The notes under the pieces: generated by a model
What the model was told of the DNA's origin: nothing
The model's database searches: none
Seen by the model: the letters and a program-made list of their open reading frames with translations, nothing else
Program-made: the position numbers and the translations under genes
Assembly (NCBI GenBank): GCA_033763735.1
Contig: JANRJY010000008.1
Location: 12,421-76,420 of the forward strand
Direction: 5' to 3'
Length of the DNA stretch: 64,000 bases
Source: JANRJY01 sp033763735
GTDB lineage: Bacteria; Bacteroidota; Bacteroidia; Cytophagales; UBA9547
Part shown: positions 60,455-64,000 of the stretch, piece after piece
Position numbering within the stretch: the first letter of the stretch is position 1
Layout: every line of letters begins with the position of its first letter

Positions 60455-61938
60455 TTCTTTTTTAACTGAGTAAGTATCTTTTTAAAACTTAATTCTTCAT
60501 CAATCAGTTTATGTAAATCTTGAATTGCAATTCTTTTCTGATCAGTGGTGTCTCTGAAACGTACTGTTACCGCTTGATCTTCAAGGGTTTGATGATCCAC
60601 TGTGATGCAAAATGGGGTGCCTATCAAATCTTGACGGGTATATCGCTTACCAATTGAATCTCTCTCTTCATACACAACATTAAAATCATATTTGAGCATT
60701 TCCACTATTTCTCTTGCCTTTTCAGGCAATCCATCTTTCTTAACTAATGGGAAAATAGCCGCTTTCACAGGCGCAAGAGCAGGATGAATTTTCAAATAGA
60801 CTCGTTCCTTTTGTTCTTCGCCACTGCCTATATTCTCTTCGGTATAAGCATTGCAAAGTACTGCCAAAAAAGTGCGATCAGCACCTACTGAAGTTTCTAC
60901 AACATATGGCACATAATTCTTATTCAAGTCATTATCGAAATATTGAAGCTTTTTCTTTGATAATTTCTCATGATTTCCCAAATCAAAGTCTGTTCTGGAA
61001 TGAATCCCTTCCATTTCTTTAAATCCAAAAGGAAATTCATACTCAATATCCACGGCTGCATTAGCATAATGCGCCAACTTTTCATGATCATGATATTTCA
61101 ATTTATCGGCCGGAAATCCTAATGCCAAATGCCATTTGAGCCTTTGCTCTTTCCAATAGGCATACCATTCCATTTCTGTGCCCGGTTTGATAAAAAACTG
61201 CATTTCCATTTGTTCAAATTCACGCATTCTAAATATAAATTGTCGTGCTACAATTTCATTTCTAAATGCTTTCCCTATTTGAGCAATTCCAAACGGAATT
61301 TTCATCCTGCCTGTTTTTTGTACATTGAGGAAATTTACAAATATTCCTTGAGCAGTTTCTGGTCTCAAATATATGGTATCAGCCTCTTCAGCCACCGAGC
61401 CTACTTTGGTTGAAAACATAAGATTAAACTGCCTTACCTCAGTCCAATTGGCTGTACCTGAAATATTGCAAATGATTTTTTCATTTATGATTAATTCTCT
61501 TAGTCCTGAATAATCTTCCTTTTTAAGCAAATCATTCATATCAGCTACCAACTTGTTTGCTTGCTCTATTTTTCCTTCCTCTTCATATTTGGAGGCCTTT
61601 TCTTCGATCAAATGATCAACTCTGTATCGTTTTTTACTATCTTTATTGTCAATCATTGGATCGTTAAATCCATCCACATGCCCGGAAGCTTTCCATACCA
61701 AAGGATGCATAAATATAGCTGCATCCACACCTACAATGTTTTCATGCAACAAAGTCATCGATTTCCACCAAAGTTGCTTGATATTGTTTTTTAATTCTAC
61801 ACCATACTGTCCATAGTCATACACGGCTGCAAGTCCGTCATATATTTCGCTTGAAGGGAATACAAAGCCATATTCTTTGGCGTGTGAAATAATTTTTTTA
61901 AATGTATTTTCTTTTTGGGATTCTGCAGGTTGTGCCAT
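60451..61938 (-). CDS. glyS: Glycine--tRNA ligase (single-chain type)
   Basis: A class II synthetase of the alpha-2 (eukaryotic/archaeal-like, GlyQS) type. The ATG at 61938 gives MAQPAESQKEN and 495 residues; the earlier ATG at 61959 adds 7 residues and is less typical. Features are YGFVFPSSEIYDGLAAVYDYG, LWWKSMT, VDAAIFMHPLVWKASGHVDGF, motif 2 RNEIVARQFIFRMREFEQMEMQFF and the C-terminal anticodon-binding domain (APVKAAIFPLVKKDGL onward). It charges tRNA-Gly. It is convergent with the TPR-TonB gene and overlaps it by 4 bases. Confidence 0.96.
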   Translation of the reverse strand: MAQPAESQKENTFKKIISHAKEYGFVFPSSEIYDGLAAVYDYGQYGVELKNNIKQLWWKSMTLLHENIVGVDAAIFMHPLVWKASGHVDGFNDPMIDNKDSKKRYRVDHLIEEKASKYEEEGKIEQANKLVADMNDLLKKEDYSGLRELIINEKIICNISGTANWTEVRQFNLMFSTKVGSVAEEADTIYLRPETAQGIFVNFLNVQKTGRMKIPFGIAQIGKAFRNEIVARQFIFRMREFEQMEMQFFIKPGTEMEWYAYWKEQRLKWHLALGFPADKLKYHDHEKLAHYANAAVDIEYEFPFGFKEMEGIHSRTDFDLGNHEKLSKKKLQYFDNDLNKNYVPYVVETSVGADRTFLAVLCNAYTEENIGSGEEQKERVYLKIHPALAPVKAAIFPLVKKDGLPEKAREIVEMLKYDFNVVYEERDSIGKRYTRQDLIGTPFCITVDHQTLEDQAVTVRFRDTTDQKRIAIQDLHKLIDEELSFKKILTQLKKN

Positions 61939-61999
61939 AATTATCGATTCGGAAGGCAAATATTATAAAAATCTGATACATTCAGTTTATTAGTGCAAA

Positions 62000-62590
62000 T
62001 TAAATCACAAGTGAAATAATTGTATAGATGGTTATTGCCCAAGAAACAATTAAAAAATACCACCCTAAGCCAAACTTTTTGCGCATGTCGTACCATAATA
62101 TCATTCCGGTTATTGAAAATAATATCATACTTACGGCTGTTACGTCCAACATCGTTGCCCAAACTAAGTGAAACCACTTTCCTTTATAATTGTGTAAAAC
62201 ATGAATTCGCTCCGTTTGTTTAAAAAAAGTAGCAGGAGTTGATCTTGCAAGTATAACAGAGTCTTTGTCAATTATATAGGAAACCTCAACATTCTCTAAT
62301 GGATTATTGAAATCATACTTAAATAGGTTTTCTTTTTCCAATTTTGCATTCATCATTCGACCTTTTATGGCATATTTTCTTTGCAATTCAAGGCCCGATT
62401 TTTCTTTATTACTCGTATCTATTTTGTTACTAATTTTATAAAACTCCATTTTGGCATTCCATTCCTTTTCCGAGTTAGGCATAAAACTGTGCACCCCAAA
62501 CATAAGTCCGGTAAGCAAATACAATAAAACCTGAACGTATAAAAACAAGCTTAAATAAAAGTGGATTTTTCGAATCAATTTTTTAATCAT
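62000..62590 (-). CDS. PepSY-associated membrane protein, second of a pair
   Basis: Starting at the ATG at 62590 (MIKKLIRKIHFYLSLFLYV) gives 196 residues and a 4-base gap to the upstream gene; the longer start at 62617 would overlap that gene. One N-terminal helix (12-36), a periplasmic domain of about 95 residues, and two C-terminal helices (WATMLDVTAVSMILFSITGMILWYD and the final LIVSWAITIYTIISLVI) are visible. RIHVLHNYKGKWFHLVWA matches the PepSY-TM signature LHxxLxxGxxG/H. Function is unproven; PepSY-TM proteins are often linked with metal or siderophore uptake. Confidence 0.75.
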   Translation of the reverse strand: MIKKLIRKIHFYLSLFLYVQVLLYLLTGLMFGVHSFMPNSEKEWNAKMEFYKISNKIDTSNKEKSGLELQRKYAIKGRMMNAKLEKENLFKYDFNNPLENVEVSYIIDKDSVILARSTPATFFKQTERIHVLHNYKGKWFHLVWATMLDVTAVSMILFSITGMILWYDMRKKFGLGWYFLIVSWAITIYTIISLVI

Positions 62591-62594
62591 TATT

Positions 62595-63197
62595 TCAGAA
62601 TAATAGTAATAATCCAAAAATCAAAATATATCCAAGCCCAAAACCAATTGCGAGATAAGCATCTCTTTTAGTCTTTATTGATTTTTTGAACCAAAAGTAT
62701 ATACCGGTAAACACTAATAGTATTGCTGTGATGGATGCAACTAAAACGTAATATCCCCAAATATTAAATATCAACGATTCGGGCTTGCGTATGATGCCCT
62801 CGTGCATACCTACAAAAATACTTCCAAATCCTTTGGATTCAGTAATCGTAATCAATTGCCCTGTATTTTTGTTCAAGTACAAAGTGTAATCCCTACCCGG
62901 ACGCATTATTTTGCAATGAAATACATTATTACTATCCGTATATTTTTCCCAATCGGGATCAAAGCCAAAAATATTTTTGATCTTTTTGATTTCTTCAACT
63001 AATAATTTATCGTCTGAAGCAGTTATTGCAACATTGCAAGTATCTGATACTGAATTTGATGTTACTTCCTTTGAAAAAAATTTGTGTTGATAATTAAGAG
63101 CGCTCAGTCCCATAATAAGGAAAAAACCAGAAGCAAATAATCCACCATAGAGATGAATAACATATAAAAATTTGAAAATTCTATGTTTATTTAGCAC
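62595..63197 (-). CDS. PepSY-associated membrane protein, first of a pair
   Basis: A 200-residue membrane protein with an N-terminal helix (FKFLYVIHLYGGLFASGFFLIMGLSAL region, about 8-34), whose YVIHLYGGL matches the PepSY-TM opening His motif. A PepSY-like periplasmic domain follows (YTLYLNKNTGQLITITES). The helices near 144-166 (VLVASITAILLVFTGIYFWF) and at the end complete it. The downstream partner starts 4 bases later with the same layout, so the pair may form one complex. Paired His in both helices could bind a metal or heme; this is inference. Confidence 0.78.
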   Translation of the reverse strand: MLNKHRIFKFLYVIHLYGGLFASGFFLIMGLSALNYQHKFFSKEVTSNSVSDTCNVAITASDDKLLVEEIKKIKNIFGFDPDWEKYTDSNNVFHCKIMRPGRDYTLYLNKNTGQLITITESKGFGSIFVGMHEGIIRKPESLIFNIWGYYVLVASITAILLVFTGIYFWFKKSIKTKRDAYLAIGFGLGYILIFGLLLLF

Positions 63198-63232
63198 AAT
63201 ATTTGGGCAATAATTTTCAAATATAACGATTA

Positions 63233-63952
63233 ATGTTCAAACTTAGTATACTTGCTGTAGCTGCTCACCCCGACGATGTTGAACTTTCGTGTGCAGGTAC
63301 CTTAATAAAGCATGCACAATTGGGATACAAAACCGGGATTCTTGACCTCACTCAGGGCGAATTAGGAACAAAAGGAACTCCAGCTATTCGCAAAAAAGAA
63401 GCCGATGCAGCATCAAAAATAATGGGCATTTCCTACAGAGAAAATCTGGGACTTGCTGATGGTTTTTTCGAAAATGACAAAACTCACCTTATCGAAATTG
63501 TCAAAATTATTCGCCATTGCAGCCCTGAAATTATGTTCATCAATGCCCCTCAGGATCGCCACCCTGATCATGGAAATGCAGCCGAACTAACCAAAAGAGC
63601 TTGTTTCTTAGCCGGACTTGTGAAAATAGAAACCAGTTACATGGGAGCAATTCAAAAGCCGTGGCGACCAAAGCAAATATTCCATTATGTTCAAGATACA
63701 TTGTTGCCAGTGGATTTTGTAATCGATATTACGCAACAATTTGAACTTAAAATGGATGCCATTAAAGCATTTGGGAGTCAATTTTACAACCCAAATTCAA
63801 ATGAACCCAAAACCTATATTTCCGATGAGAAGTATTTCGCTTATATTCAGGCACGTGCAACCGAGTTTGGCCACTCCATTAGTACCCTCTACGGAGAAGG
63901 CTTTATTAAAACGCGTCAAATTGGTTTAGAAAATATTTTTAATTTAATTTAG
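63233..63952 (+). CDS. bshB1: Bacillithiol biosynthesis deacetylase BshB1
   Basis: A 239-residue zinc-dependent N-acetylglucosaminyl-malate deacetylase (PIG-L family) of the bacillithiol pathway. The zinc motif HPDD is at 12-15 and a distal HPDH at 110-113. The intervening LTQGELGTKGTPAIRKKEA and NLGLADGFF, and the C-terminal KTYISDEKYFAYIQARATEFGHSI with YGEGF, match BshB1 closely. It ends with TAG and another gene starts 5 bases later. It shows that the organism uses bacillithiol as low-molecular-weight thiol. Confidence 0.96.
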   Translation: MFKLSILAVAAHPDDVELSCAGTLIKHAQLGYKTGILDLTQGELGTKGTPAIRKKEADAASKIMGISYRENLGLADGFFENDKTHLIEIVKIIRHCSPEIMFINAPQDRHPDHGNAAELTKRACFLAGLVKIETSYMGAIQKPWRPKQIFHYVQDTLLPVDFVIDITQQFELKMDAIKAFGSQFYNPNSNEPKTYISDEKYFAYIQARATEFGHSISTLYGEGFIKTRQIGLENIFNLI

Positions 63953-63957
63953 CACTT

Positions 63958-64000
63958 ATGAAATTAACCTCAGAAAAGTCCAATTCCTTCATTATTATAT
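63958..64000 (+). CDS. Start of a gene running off the window
   Basis: An ATG 5 bases after the bshB1 stop opens a frame of 14 codons (MKLTSEKSNSFIII) to the window edge. The close spacing suggests an operon with bshB1. Too little is visible to name it. Confidence 0.5.
   Translation, partial: MKLTSEKSNSFIII

Overview
The window is one AT-rich chromosomal stretch from a member of the Bacteroidota, probably a Chitinophagia or Sphingobacteriia relative. Four large secreted proteins end in type IX secretion (T9SS) type-A sorting domains. The window also has BACON domains, a TonB receptor with a carboxypeptidase-regulatory N-domain, DUF5686 and DUF3078 proteins, the bacillithiol deacetylase BshB1, Bacteroidota-type promoters (TTG, 17-22 bases, TAnnTTTG) and several likely TTG starts. 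I see no rRNA, tRNA, CRISPR array, prophage or complete insertion sequence.

Layout. 0-5.3 kb: the end of a conserved gene, an MTHFR-like enzyme, and a T9SS-exported GH30 glycosidase with five BACON domains. 5.3-10.9 kb: corA with a DUF1080 protein on the minus strand, then a tight plus-strand run of def, a lipoprotein, a T9SS subtilase and hisF. 10.9-15.6 kb: two minus-strand T9SS surface proteins. One carries GC-rich interspersed repeats translated in frame; the other has lost its 5' end at a breakpoint against a second gene remnant. 15.8-19.6 kb: folK, a small lipoprotein, hemL and a TPR/periplasmic-binding protein. 19.6-21.6 kb: a 7TM-DISM histidine kinase cut in two by one in-frame TAG. 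21.6-27.3 kb: FKBP isomerase, PhnA-like protein, tag, DUF5686 protein and pfkA. 27.4-32.6 kb: a PIN-toxin remnant beside a cloverleaf repeat, a CBM9-like/esterase, a structured intergenic region, an SDR enzyme and tilS. 32.7-42.8 kb: M16 protease, secreted nuclease, crcB, a lipase operon and hypotheticals. 42.9-51.1 kb: GH1 glucosidase, O-methyltransferase, a zinc phospholipase/nuclease and a four-gene envelope operon. 51.3-64 kb: mpl, TonB receptor, NADP-isocitrate dehydrogenase, DUF3078 protein, MFS transporter, TPR-TonB protein, glyS, a PepSY membrane pair and bshB1.

How the genes fit together. Most are housekeeping genes (folate, heme, histidine, peptidoglycan recycling, tRNA modification and charging, glycolysis, TCA cycle) mixed with export and polymer-degradation functions (GH30, GH1, CBM9-esterase, subtilase, nuclease, sugar-acid-type MFS carrier). 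This suits a heterotroph living on polymers. No single new multi-gene defence or metabolic system is convincing. The most notable signals are signs of genome change: a GC-rich repeat family inside and between genes, three decayed or split genes (histidine kinase, PIN toxin, head-to-head truncated pair), an 8-bp tandem array and a recent BACON-domain duplication. The four-gene operon at 46.6-51.1 kb, with a palindrome at its predicted start of transcription, is the best candidate for an uncharacterised functional unit.
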